From the NCBI GenBank assembly GCA_959347315.1, contig OY365808.1:4021705-4085704 (forward strand): DNA of 64,000 nt. Direction: 5' to 3'. The notes below the pieces were generated by a model. The model was not told the DNA's origin, ran no database searches, and saw nothing but the letters and a program-made list of their open reading frames with translations. This DNA comes from Bimastos eiseni (Eukaryota; Annelida; Clitellata; Crassiclitellata; Lumbricidae). Shown here one piece after another: positions 45,608 to 55,986 of this stretch. The position numbers and the translations under genes were made by a program. Every line of letters starts with the position of its first letter. Position 1 is the first letter of the stretch.

Positions 45608-46560
45608 CATACAGCTGGATTGATGAAAATGAAACGTGCTTAAATGGAAGCTGGATTTATAAAAAAAATCGTGCATAAATGGAAGCTTGAACAATGAAAA
45701 TAAGGGTTACACTAAGCACCGAAATGCCGAAAAGATATCGAAAAGATACCGAAAATGCCTAAAGATACCGAAAAGACACTGAAAAGATCCCGATAAGATT
45801 CCAAAGAGCACAAAGAATTTATTCTGCAGCCCTGTCTCAATAAGCTACACTAACCCTAGCCGACCCTCAAGATGCTCACCCTGACCTTAACCAACTCTCA
45901 CGTACGTCCTTTTCACTGTTTTTCGGTATCTTTTCGTCCTTTTCGTCCTTTTTGGTGTTTAGGACTACCATGAAAATAATGCTGTTCGAATGGAAGCTCG
46001 TTTGATGAAGGAATAAAGACTTCTGTTTGACTGGGAGCTGGGTTGATGATACCAACATGTTAAACTGGGAGCTGGATTGGTGAGAACCATCATCTTTTTT
46101 ACTGGAAGTTGGATCGATGAAAAGAATCAATAATGCTTAAATGGACGCAGGAATGATAAAGATAATTGTGATTATATAGAAGTTGGATTGGTGAAAATAA
46201 TTATGTTTAACAAGAATCCAGATTGAGTGAAACAATGTGGTTTTAATAGAAGTGGAAATGATGAAAAGATTTGTGTTTAAATAGAAGCTGAATTTATGAA
46301 AAAATGACATTAAGCTGGATTGATGAAAAAATCCTTTCTTAAATGGAACTTATATTGATGCAAGAATTCAACCTTAAAGAACAGTTGGAATGATGATAAG
46401 AATCATGCTTAAATTTATGCTGGATGGACATGAGAATTGTACAGTTGTGGAACTCTTTTAATAATTCCCGTTTTCATTTAAGCAGAAATCTTTTCATCAA
46501 TTCAGGTTCTATTTAGACAGATTTATTTTCACCAATCCTGCTTCTACTACCGATGCTAAC
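45608..46560. repeat. long degenerate array of ~40-bp units (AAGCTGGATTGATGAAAA)
   Basis: Units of the form AAATGGAAGCTGGATTGATGAAAA-(10-15 bp) recur about 15 times with heavy drift. It is interrupted at 45705-45965 by the telomere-like element. Confidence 0.85.
45705..45965. repeat. inverted-repeat element with CTAACCCT core
   Basis: Left arm ACACTAAGCACCGAAATGCC then GAAAAGATACCGAAAA; right arm, inverted, CCTAAACACCAAAAAGGACG then GAAAAGATACCGAAAA. The core 45845-45895 has ACTAACCCTAGCCGACCCTC and CCTGACCTTAACC. Confidence 0.7.
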
Positions 46561-47248
46561 GAGGGATGAGGCTTAACCTGATTTGCCATGGGGAATATTT
46601 TACGATTCTATGTATTAAGATGGGTAATTTACAACACTTAAAGACATGTTTGCCACTTAAATATAAATGTAAACTCTAACGGGATTACTATGCATGGCCC
46701 TATTTGATTCATGCTATGCAAGGCTTTATGCTCGGCCTTACAATATCTGATCCTGCTCTGTGTGAACATACTATACATCCATGACCTTATTATGTCTAAA
46801 GTGATTTAGTCAATTACTGCCTACATCGTAATCCTACTAACCTATAAAAGTTAGGCCAAGGACGACAAATGCTGCTAAGAGTGCCAAGCAGCAGTAATGT
46901 TGAATCATTTTAGAAATTGACCTCTGATGCCCCTTGAAACTTTGCGCCTTTTTGTTTTTCTCGTATCAGTACTTGAAAAACCGTAAAGCATGAAATAATA
47001 GACATTATTTCGAGAAGGCTTTCAGAACGAGTTTGAAATAAAATCCTTCATAATGGAAAATGTGGATTCTTAGAGTGTGTTTCTCAAGCATTAAAATTTG
47101 TGGAAATCTTTGAATTCCGTGTGCCCTGAAACTTGGTTCACATGCCTACAGTGGCGCATGTATCCTGGGTGTGCCACCCCTGGGTACACTTACAGTTAAA
47201 ATTGAATGCCTTTTGCCTTGCACTGTGTTAAGGACATTAGTTTTACAG
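46561..47248. other. unassigned; upstream of nitrobindin
   Basis: Possible 5' flank or first intron of the nitrobindin gene. No exon recognised. Confidence 0.4.
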
Positions 47249-47270
47249 CAGCTGGAAATCTCTTACCGTG

Positions 47271-47425
47271 ATGCCTCAGCTACATGATGCAGTTAAACCG
47301 CTGGCCTGGCTCTTGGGGAAATGGAGGGCAGTCCAGGCCACTGCCATCTATCCAACTATGAAAAACTTCAGCTATGGAGAAGAAATCGAATTCTTCCACA
47401 ATGGACAGCCAAATCTTCAGTTCAC
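47271..47425 (+). CDS. nitrobindin exon 1 (coding part)
   Basis: The exon begins at an acceptor TTTTACAG|CAG (47248, also NAGNAG) with 22 bases of probable 5' UTR. ATG at 47271 opens MPQLHDAVKPLAWLLGKWRA. Donor TTCAC|GTAAAT, phase 2. If an upstream coding exon existed the frame is open through SWKSLTV, so a longer N-terminus cannot be excluded. Confidence 0.9.
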
Positions 47426-50127
47426 GTAAATATCAAAGAGTTTTACACCTTTTTCCAGCCATGTTTAATCAGTCTATATTGGTATTCATTCGATCTTTAT
47501 GAGAATTGGTGTGGCACATCTTCAAAGGTGCTCCCAACCCCAGCAGGGCCAATAAAACCAACTTAAGATGAGAGTGTGATGCTGGAGAAGGGTTGTAGGA
47601 AGGGAGCGGTGTGCCAATGGAAGGCCATTCCAACTCGTGGGCCTACAACCCAGAAGACTGTGTCTGTGTGTATATGTGTGTACATCTGATATGTGGGCCT
47701 ATTCAGTTTTATTATATTACTTCAGTAATATTTGAAGTTGAGTATAGGTAAAACTTTCTGTTGTTCATATGGTATCATATGGCATTGCTTCTAAAAATAT
47801 ATAGAGATCTTCTCACAGTAAAGACTATTCAGAAGTGCATTCAGCATGGAAGCCTTTGGAAAAAATGACAGACATGAGGTTAGCACACGACAGAATGGGA
47901 GACCATTACAATTGGAGTGACTTGGAATTGGACCAAGGCAATCTTAACATGAGGGAAAAAAATATCCAAATGGTGTATGGAGCATAAGGGAAGAGCAGTT
48001 GTTGCAGAGAGGGACTTACACGTGACGTTATAGAGTTATTTGGGGCATTGAATAAACAAATCAATGAACGCTGAATTGGTTTTTGAGTGAAGAAACATTT
48101 ATGATATTTTCTGTAGATTTTACTCGTTTAATAAAGAGACGCTGGCTCCCATGCACAGAGAAGTTGGCTTCTTGAGGATCAAGCCTGGCACAAACACAGT
48201 AGCTTTGGTTTCAGCTCACAATATGGGTATCTCTTATCACATTTAAGCTGCATCTGTAAAATTCTGTAAATTTTTCATTTAACAACAACTGTTCTATTCT
48301 CTTAAAGGTCCTGTCAGTTTACTCAGATCTTTATGTATATAAAGGAAATAGGAATTCCTATTCAGCTGCTCTTACTGTTCCCAATGCAAGAATATTCATT
48401 GCTTTTGTGTATGAGGGACTTTTCCCATTTGCCTAGAGTAAGGGATTTCTTATCACTATCCCCATTGTAGACATAAAGTTCCCTTAATCATTTTGACACT
48501 GCATATTGGCCTTTCACACCATATTTGGAGCAATGAAGGGATTCATTTGCTATCTATTGTGGGCCCAACTGCTTGGAATAGCCTCCCATCAGATCTTCGA
48601 CTCTTATCTAAGAACTCTCTGCCCTATTTTTATTCCAATCTGAAAGCTGTTTTATATGGCCGAGGTTGGAGGTTGGACTGGGAGTGCCACTGAATAGATT
48701 TCTTGAATAGGCGCTATATTAATTTTCATTGATTGATTGATCGATTGATTGATCTGCATGGAATTGATTTAGCCTGCTCTAATTGATTCTGCCAATGGCT
48801 CATTTTGGGTATTTACTTTCTTTTCACGCTTGTTTAGTTATTATGATATGCTAAAGCAGTCTTAAGTTAACTGCCACCATAGACTAAGGTTTTGTTTGTT
48901 CATATTACATTGTTACGTTGAGTTGTTGAATTTCTGAAATGATCGTTTGAATAATGATAAATTTTTTGTGACAGGTTTAGCTGGCGTAGAAGAAGGCGAA
49001 TTAGGTTTTGAAGAACTGAATTTGGAAACAACTAATATGGGTCGGATGACGTTTGGTAGTCCTCCAGCTGCTCTAAAGGTGACAATTTTAATTAATTCTC
49101 AGGACGTATAATAGGAACATTGTTGATCACCACAGATGACTGTTCAGGCTCACTTGTATCATTCCAGAAGATGACTCAATGTTGGCAAACTGGTGTTCTC
49201 TGAAGCTACGTTTGGATTGCTCGATCATAGTTTGTCAATATTTAGTTGTTTTAATCCACACTGAGAGTGCTTCGATTGAAACTAATAATGTATTGCGACT
49301 TTTGTGGATCTGTCACATTCACCAATTTTGTATACATAACAATCTGAGTCATCAATTGGAGGAAACTTCTTTCTCTTTTGTGATTCCATTATTAAAATTG
49401 CTCACTCTGTTATTATGGATCATTTGATGACTAAGTGAATGTGTGCATTGCAAGATGTCTGTCTGTGAATTTGTCGCTTTTCATGGGCTTTAGACTTTTG
49501 GGCTTTAGAATTAAGCTAAGGAACGAAAGCGAAACTATAACACAAATAGCCTTAATTGACTGGCCCCTCCTTTCTGTGACCCAGACATCCATGTGCATCA
49601 TTTATGGTTTCATGTATTGAGCCATTCAGGATACGAAAATATCTGTAATTTAATTAAGCTAATTACTGAAATACGATATAACCACCAATGTTACACTGTG
49701 GTTGTGGTAATAGTAATGATATTATTTAAGTAATAAAGTAAAGATATAGTGGCCCCATCATATTAATAATTCCTGAGGGATAACATGGACCTCGGGGCAA
49801 AAACACTAAGAATAAACCTCTGGATTGTATCTTCTGGGTTCAACAATATTTTACCTTTTGTATCAGTCAGACGGAAAGTATTGTGTTGCATTGTGTTGTG
49901 TTGTGTTGTATTGTGTTGTATTGTATTGTGTTGTGTTGTAGTGTATTGTGTTGTATTGTATTGTGTTGTAGTGTATTGTATTGTGTTGTATCGTGTTGTC
50001 CATTTATGTACAGCTGAAAAGGCGACTGAGAAGAGATGGCAGTTTCCTTGAACAGTTCGTAGACCTGCAAACCAGTAACACAGAACTTACTAAGCATCTG
50101 TCAGCACGTTATGAGAAAGTGGAATAA
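47271..50127 (+). CDS. nitrobindin-family protein (THAP4 C-terminal domain / DUF1794), 4 exons
   Basis: Four exons (47271-47425, 48117-48226, 48975-49078, 50014-50127) join in frame to 160 residues, the normal length of a stand-alone nitrobindin. Landmarks: PLAWLLGKWRA (10-20), YPTMKNFSYGEEIEFFHNGQ (27-46), LAPMHREVGFLRIK (61-74), VEEGELGFEEL (93-103), GRMTFGSPPA (111-120) and KHLSARYEKV (150-159). His151 in HLxAxY is where the haem-ligating His lies in this family. The family forms a beta-barrel that binds ferric haem and isomerises peroxynitrite to nitrate. No THAP zinc finger is encoded in these exons. The start is the first ATG of the exon after an acceptor at 47248. Possible poly(A) signal ATTAAA at 50315. 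Confidence 0.92.
48117..48226 (+). CDS. nitrobindin exon 2
   Basis: Acceptor TTCTGTAG, donor ATGG|GTATCT. 110 bp, phase 2 to 1. Encodes FYSFNKETLAPMHREVGFLR then IKPGTNTVALVSAHNM. Confidence 0.94.
48480..48765 (+). mobile_element. L2-like LINE 3' fragment in nitrobindin intron 2
   Basis: Plus frame IVGPTAWNSLPSDLRLLSKN, terminus TGAATAGGCGCTATATTAAT and (ATTG)n tail. Confidence 0.88.
48975..49078 (+). CDS. nitrobindin exon 3
   Basis: Acceptor TGTGACAG, donor AAG|GTGACA, 104 bp, phase 1 to 0. Encodes LAGVEEGELGFEELNLETTN and MGRMTFGSPPAALK. Confidence 0.93.
49880..50000. repeat. TTGTGTTGTA tandem repeat next to exon 4 acceptor
   Basis: About 120 bp of TTGTGTTG/TATTG units ending 13 bp before the acceptor AG at 50012-50013. 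Confidence 0.97.
50014..50127 (+). CDS. nitrobindin exon 4 with stop
   Basis: Acceptor TGTACAG, 37 codons then TAA at 50125-50127. Encodes LKRRLRRDGSFLEQFVDLQT then SNTELTKHLSARYEKVE. Contains the conserved HLxAxY with the putative haem-ligand His151. Confidence 0.93.
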   Translation: MKRRLRRDGSFLEQFVDLQTSNTELTKHLSARYEKVE

Positions 50128-51259
50128 TGCCAGCTGCAGCAGCAGCAGCACCAATGTGACGTCTGGGCATTATCGACTGTCTAAACACTTCATGTTAATT
50201 AATTAATTAATAATCTTTGCCGGGTTGTAGAAATTGTCAAATTGATGTTTGCTTATATAATCAGTATTTTGAGATTGAGTTATTCTGTGCATATATTTTG
50301 TATTAATCACTTCAATTAAATCTTGCAAAGCATTTCTTTAATGAGTTTTGTTCTGTTGATTATTTAAAGCTTACATTTATGTACAAGAACTGCTTGAGTA
50401 ATCATCAGCAGCGAGCTGTTTTTCAATACTATTCACAGTGGCGGCAATCCCGGAGGGTCGAGGGGGCAAGTCCCCCACATTTTATGGAGAGGGGACACGT
50501 TATACGTTAGTCCCCCACCTACAATTTCTACCCCTCTTATTGTGTGTCCCCCTCTCAGACGAGATGGCCGCCTCTGACTATTCAACCCCCTCATTGGTTT
50601 GATGAACACGGATTACTATAAGGTGTTCCTGTATAAGACGGATTGATGTTGAACAAGAGGATGAGCTACTTTGTGCTCATCCATGGAAGATATGGAAGGG
50701 TGGCCACACGTCCTCGCATGCCGAGGCTAAGAATTTGAAGTCGGCAACACGTCATACGCATATATAGCTTAACGGCGTGCTCATCTTCTGCTGCTGCGTA
50801 GAGTTCTTGAGTGAGTCGATCACTCAAATGTTCATCAACATCGTCTTGCCACACAATATGTCAACTTTCTGACATTGTCCAAATTGGTTCAACGAGCGAG
50901 GCAGCATTGTTTAAACTTTAAAGGGACCCAAATCGTGGCTGGAACATTTTATCGTAGGGCCTAAGGCGTATACATGAACATCCCGGAAAGCAATTGATCA
51001 ATTCCACCCATTGAGCCCATAGTGGGTGTTTGTGTGCTCGCAGAGTAGGCCTACATAGCTTTCCCGAATCATTGAGTATGATGTCCCTGCCCACGTACAG
51101 CCCTCATATCCACATGGGATCACTATAGAACCAACACGGGTTCATCTACTGCTCATGGTAAATGATGACGGTGTTTGCTTTTGGCCTAAGTCATCGAGCG
51201 TTGCCTTGCTTTTAACTTAAGATTAATCTAAAGTCAGGTCTGCATTGCCTTTATCCATG
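50128..51259. other. intergenic, between convergent genes
   Basis: Holds the nitrobindin 3' UTR (ATTAAA at 50315) and the 3' flank of acetylcholinesterase copy B. 50440-50560 is a GTCCCCCAC-rich segment resembling a dispersed repeat. The stretch from about 51000 is homologous to 57060-57449. Confidence 0.6.
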
Positions 51260-51965
51260 TCATCGAGCGTTGCAGTGTTTCTGGCTGCTATAGATGTCGT
51301 ATTCCTTCTTCCACCGTGGAACGTGCTCCGTACTCCATTCGGCGAATCGCTTCTTCCATTCTTTCTTCTTTTCTTCGGTATTTTCTACAAGTTACACGAA
51401 TCACAACAACACCATGTACGCCAAATTTTAATCTCGAGATTTCTATTGCGACCAAATTAGAGCAGGCACGTATACGCCTATAATTTAACTGTAAAGTCAA
51501 AACCGGTTTCAGGTCAAGAACTAAAGGGCAGGCAGACAGACAGAATTGGACCTCTGTACGAATCGCTTCAAACGTTTGCTATTCAACTTCAGTAAAGCAC
51601 GCATTTCAAAGTGGGACTCGTAGCTTGTAGCACTTCGTTCTCTTTGCAAAACACAACATCTAAAACTAAAAATAAGTCCACATTCCCAGACTCATCATTA
51701 TTCAAATTAAGAGGTTCATCTGATAATTGATTTGAGTAGAAATAAAGTGCCTTCATTTTGCCGCGCATCGGTTGATACCTTGTGCGCTAGACGCCACAGG
51801 GCGATAATATTAAATGGAAATTACTAATCATTATTGCGATCAAATCATAACGCATGTAGCTATATTCGATCAAGTGATTAACACATTTTCACGCAGTGAT
51901 CCAAATCCCATTGCGGAGGCCCTGGGTCGAATTTTCGGCTTAATCTGCGACAATTTCCGATGGAA
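51000..51965. repeat. older duplication unit, copy B (exon 3 region)
   Basis: Collinear with 57060-58240: shared blocks include TTCACATGGGATCAC-like, AGTCATCGAGCGTT, exon 3, GGTCAAGAxCTAAA, CCAGACTCATCAT, GCATCGGTTGATxCCT and AGTGATCCAAATCCCA. Roughly 75-85% similar by eye with many indels. Confidence 0.85.
51260..51384 (-). CDS. acetylcholinesterase copy B exon 3: T (tetramerisation) tail
   Basis: Acceptor ACTTGTAG, 125 bp, enters at phase 1 and ends TGA (51260-51262). Encodes NTEEKKKEWKKRFAEWSTEH then VPRWKKEYDIYSSQKHCNAR. Spaced Trp residues, aromatic partners and a Cys four residues from the end match the vertebrate T peptide that forms amphipathic helices, disulfide dimers and tetramers on ColQ or PRiMA. 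Confidence 0.93.
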
Positions 51966-54900
51966 AAAGGACACATGAATCGCCCATGCACTGTCGTGGG
52001 ATTATCAGACCGCAAAACGTGCTAAGGGTATAACTGGGGCGTACGTGTTCATAAAGTATAATATAGGCCTATTATATGCCAGCGCTAAGCAAATTCAAGT
52101 TGTCAGCATTTCTTGTATTTTTGTCCGAGCGTCTGCCACAAGGGCGTTAATATAGTGTGGAATTCAGATTCCAGTATATTCTCATATCTGCTTCTTGTTT
52201 GACAAATTGGACACTAATAAGCACACATGCATGTAGGCCTATATTAGACAAGTATAGACCCTCACACATTNNNNNNNNNNNNNNNNNNNNNNNNNNNNNN
52301 NNNNNNNNNNNNNNNNNNNNNNNNNNNNNNNNNNNNNNNNNNNNNNNNNNNNNNNNNNNNNNNNNNNNNNNNNNNNNNNNNNNNNNNNNNNNNNNNNNNN
52401 NNNNNNNNNNNNNNNNNNNNNNNNNNNNNNNNNNNNNNNNNNNNNNNNNNNNNNNNNNNNNNNNNNNNNNGTCTTCACAGGAGATTGGACCACAATTAGG
52501 CCTATTGATGAAAAATTGGTTAATTTCAACAATGAACGCTTTATGGTGATGCTCATATAGTGAATGCGTCAGTAGTGTTATGTGTTAATACATAACGGTG
52601 GTTGTACTCGTCTACATTGTTCTGCCAACCTCTGCAGACGATATTTCTGCACCTGTGTAGGCCTATAGCGTCAGCGTTGTCGTGCCGCTAAGGAAGTCAA
52701 CGCCGAAAATCCAGACCATGACCGTTAGAGGGCCACGGTTTATCCCTTCGTCAGTTTGAGCCACGACGGTGGTACGCCCTATATACCCAGATATTGAGAT
52801 AGAGGAAGTCTTAGCTAACCAGGGTGTTTGGAACTTAAGTTCAACTCTAACATATTCAGACACTATATATACTTCATCATTATTGGTATCCTACATTCAT
52901 ATAGCTCAATTGTTACTACACGGTGATTCATTAAAAAACGTACCTTACATAGGTTAGCATAACTCAGGTAAATGACCATTAATTTTAATGAAATTTCAGA
53001 ATAATGATGCTTGATATTCTATTCAAGTGCTACATAAATCATTTGACACACCAAGCTAAAATGACGTAACGCGATTGACGAAACTAATGACGTCACGAAA
53101 ATATCGCGAAAAATGGTGTTTACCGAAGAGGATAAACAATTTGTTACATTCTTACGAAAGAATAAAAAGTACAGTGCAAAACGTTTTCTAAAGAAATTTC
53201 CTGATAAAGAGTGGACTCTTGGTGGATTAAATGCGTTACTTTCAAAGATCGACAAAACTGGGTCTTTCCATCGTCGACCAGGCAGCGGCCGCCCGCGTAC
53301 GGCAGCAACAACCGACAATGCTGAAAAGGTTGAATCGCTGGTGCTCAGCCAGGAAGATATGCCGCAAACGCATCGCACACAGAGACAAATTGCTCGAGAA
53401 ATAGGAATCAGTCAGACATCAGTTTGGAGAATTGTCAAGAATGATTTACATTTGCGATGTTTAAAGAAACGACACGCTCAAGAACTCACAGCAGCCAACA
53501 AGCAAGCAAGATTGACACGTTCCCGTCAGCTACTGAGGTTGTATCCTGCAAGCTTAGTGAATTTCATTTGGTTTACTGATGAGAAATTGTTTACTGTGGC
53601 AGCACCCAGTAACAGTCAGAATGATCGTATTTATGTCTCAGCCGGTACAAGGAAGAGAGACGTTCCAGCAAATCGTCTTTTGCGGACTCGACCAACTTTC
53701 AGCAAGTCCCTTATGGTATCTGTCGGGGTATCTGCACTCGGTCGTACGAACATCCATTTCATCGAACCAGGTGTTAAGATTAATGGACAATATTACAGAG
53801 ATGTTCTACTAATGCAGGGTCTCTTGCCTGACATTCGTGAGATAACGGAGTATTTCATCTTCCAGCAGGATAGCGCTCCTGCGCACAGAGCTCGGGAGAC
53901 CGTTGCGTTACTCGAAACTGAAACACCTGATTTCATCCCGCCTAATTACTGGCCACCTAATAGCCCTGATTTGAATCCAGTGGACTATAAGATATGGAGC
54001 GTCATGCAGGAAAAAGTCTACAGAAATCGAATACATGATGTCGACGAGTTGCGTCACCGAATTGTGGAGGTATGGGATGAAATGGATCAGCGCATCATTG
54101 ATGAGTCAGTCAGGCAGTGGCGTAGGCGTCTTCGCGCGTGTGTTACTGCCCGAGGGGGTCAATTTGAACATAAACTGTAACTTTCTTCCTATTCAGAACT
54201 GATTCCTCTATGTTCACTTAAAATTTTTTTGACATAAACCGATATTTGACGGAGTTACAATTAAATATCTAGGGGTACGTTTTTTAATGAATCACCGTGT
54301 ATATGAAGCATGCATACACACATGCATACATATATACATAGCATCACATAAAATAATTATCTGCTCATGCATACATACATTGATTAGGCCAATGTATTCA
54401 TACCCTGATTTAGCGAAATTCGTCCAATACGTCATTATCCGTCGGCTGAGCTGTTGATCCTCTTTAGTGAAGTTGAGAAGCTCTTTGAGCACGTGACCAA
54501 AGACGTATAGGATGTCATCTCCATGCATCACCCCCATCCATTCTGGCCAAGGGTGGTTGCTGTACCTTTGCGTCAGGTGGTACTTATAGACGTCAAGTCC
54601 AGCCTCAGCGTATCTCGCGGCAAACTGGTTGAGTGGACAGACGAAGTAGCTGTCACCAATGGCATGGTCCAGACCCGCGACGTTGGCCAGGGTGTCGTTA
54701 GGGCTTAGCCAGTCGGAGTAGAGGAACGCAACGGCGTCGAGGACCTGGGAAGAGTTCAACCGTTGAGGATACTGGGGATAGTGGAAGAACAGTTGGAGCA
54801 GGCTGGACTTGTAGACGTCCCGCGGCATGTGGATTTTCTCGAGGGTCAACTGTTCGGGGAGTTCGTAGATGAGGAACCAGGATCCCTCGTTGAGGTTGGT

Positions 54901-55986
54901 CCCGATGAGGATGGGACAGCGCTTGAAGCGTCCATTCAGGAGCAGGGTCTCTGGGGAATCGGATAGGAAGAGTTTGTCGACGACAGGGAGGAATGGGAAC
55001 TGGAGAATCCCACGAGAGACCCACTGCTGTTCAAGTAGGATGTCCACGTCCTGTTTCCTCAGGCACTTGGCTAGCTCCCGAACGTCATCAGTCTCGTCAC
55101 ACCCGATGTATCCGGTCGCAAGCTCCTTGGATCGCTGGATTCCCTCGGCCAGGGAGGTCGTCGCCCATGGCATGTTGGCCGACCCGCTCTGCAGTATGGC
55201 ACGATGGAATTTGTCGCGGCTGAGGTTAGACAGCAGATGAAGGGAGACGCTGGCCGCCCCAGCGCTCTCCCCAAACAGGGTGACGTTGGTGGGGTCGCCG
55301 CCGAATCTGTTAATGTTCTTCTGAACCCAGTCGAGCCCCATGAGCTGATCGAAGAGCCCCATGTTGCACGGCGCCGCTGGGTCGTCCAGGCAAAGAAAGC
55401 CCAGCGACCCCACGCGGTATCCAATGGAAACGACGATGACGTCGTTGAGCGAGGCGAGTATGCGACCGTCGTATAGTGTCAGCGTTGTCGTGCCGCTATA
55501 GAAGCCACCGCCGAAGATCCACACCATGACCGCCAAAGGGCCACGCTTCATACCGTCGTCCGGTTGAGCCACGCTTGGTACCCAGACGTTGAGATAGAGG
55601 CAATCTTCGCTGACCGGGGTGTTTGGGTTCCACATGTTCGACCCCCAAAAGTTGTCGCCGAAGAAGAGGTCTGGTGCCTGGTAGCAGGAGTTGGGCAGGG
55701 TTGTCGCGTTCAGAACGAGGTTCTTGTTTGCCCACGGCTCCACCGGCTCAGGATACCTGAATCTTCGAGGTCCCACTGGAGGGACGGCGAACGGGATTCC
55801 CAGGTATGCCTCACCGGCGACGCCCAAGTGTGGAAGGTCGTAGCGAAGGCCCCTGACCTTGCCCTTACTTGTTGTGACCACTGGCCCATCGTTGTCTTCG
55901 CTGCTGTGTTGGTAGACGCTTTGGATCTCCGATAGAAGACAACTGATCAGAAGAAATTGAGCGCTTACTGCTCGTTTGGACATCAT
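51260..55986 (-). CDS. ACHE-like: acetylcholinesterase copy B (exons 1 and 3 seen; exon 2 not visible)
   Basis: Exon 1 (54404-55986) carries signal peptide and most of the catalytic domain, protein-identical to copy A. Exon 3 (51260-51384) encodes the tetramerisation tail. Exon 2, which should carry the third disulfide Cys and the end of the catalytic domain, is not found between them; by comparison with copy A it should fall at roughly 52350-52700, where a 200-N gap lies (52271-52470). Intron 1 contains a relic of another cholinesterase exon (52664-52838) and a mariner transposon. The gene may be intact with a hidden exon, or broken. Enzyme role is as described for copy A. Confidence 0.8.
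52271..52470. other. assembly gap, 200 N
   Basis: Exactly 200 unknown bases; the round number suggests a placeholder or estimated size. Missing sequence probably includes copy B exon 2. Confidence 0.99.
52664..52838 (-). pseudogene. relic of cholinesterase exon 1 (third copy)
   Basis: Aligns with the segment of exon 1 coding residues about 131-181 of the acetylcholinesterases. Minus-strand RGPLTVMVWIFG then SGTTTLTL is preserved, but the oxyanion-hole GGG is changed (GVDF), a 10-14 bp insertion follows Val-Ala-Gln, and the upstream SEDCLYLNVW part is out of frame. No splice sites. Same orientation as the live copies, inside intron 1 of copy B. Confidence 0.9.
52919..54299 (+). mobile_element. 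intact mariner-type transposon (DD37D)
   Basis: 1381 bp. Perfect 26-bp terminal inverted repeats (52919-52944 and 54274-54299, starting CACGGTGATTCA) flanked by TA on both sides (52917-52918, 54300-54301), the Tc1/mariner target duplication. Contains one uninterrupted transposase gene. It lies in intron 1 of acetylcholinesterase copy B, opposite in strand, 103 bp from exon 1. Confidence 0.97.
53113..54180 (+). CDS. mariner transposase, 355 aa
   Basis: Full-length with an ATG start. Residues 1-55 and about 86-110 form two helix-turn-helix DNA-binding segments joined by a GSGRPR AT-hook-like linker (57-62). The catalytic triad is Asp156 (FTDEKLF), Asp253 (QQDSAPAH) and Asp291 (SPDLNPVDY). There are 37 residues between the second and third Asp, so DD37D by direct count, not the D34D of classic mariner or D34E of Tc1. 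It would cut and paste the element at TA sites. No stop or frameshift is seen, so the protein could be active. The DD37D class includes maT-like elements; that label is from the spacing only. Confidence 0.97.
   Translation: MVFTEEDKQFVTFLRKNKKYSAKRFLKKFPDKEWTLGGLNALLSKIDKTGSFHRRPGSGRPRTAATTDNAEKVESLVLSQEDMPQTHRTQRQIAREIGISQTSVWRIVKNDLHLRCLKKRHAQELTAANKQARLTRSRQLLRLYPASLVNFIWFTDEKLFTVAAPSNSQNDRIYVSAGTRKRDVPANRLLRTRPTFSKSLMVSVGVSALGRTNIHFIEPGVKINGQYYRDVLLMQGLLPDIREITEYFIFQQDSAPAHRARETVALLETETPDFIPPNYWPPNSPDLNPVDYKIWSVMQEKVYRNRIHDVDELRHRIVEVWDEMDQRIIDESVRQWRRRLRACVTARGGQFEHKL

Noticed and set aside
47829..47880. Possible extra nitrobindin exon (acceptor CTCACAG, frame KDYSEVHSAWKPLEKMTDM)
   Set aside because: Exons 1 and 2 join perfectly without it, giving the family's usual spacing; including it would add unrelated residues.
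54523..55935. Plus- and minus-strand frames of 60-123 codons inside acetylcholinesterase exon 1 (and the same set at 62451-63863)
   Set aside because: GC-rich coding exon leaves alternative frames open; the sense frame has the full catalytic signature.
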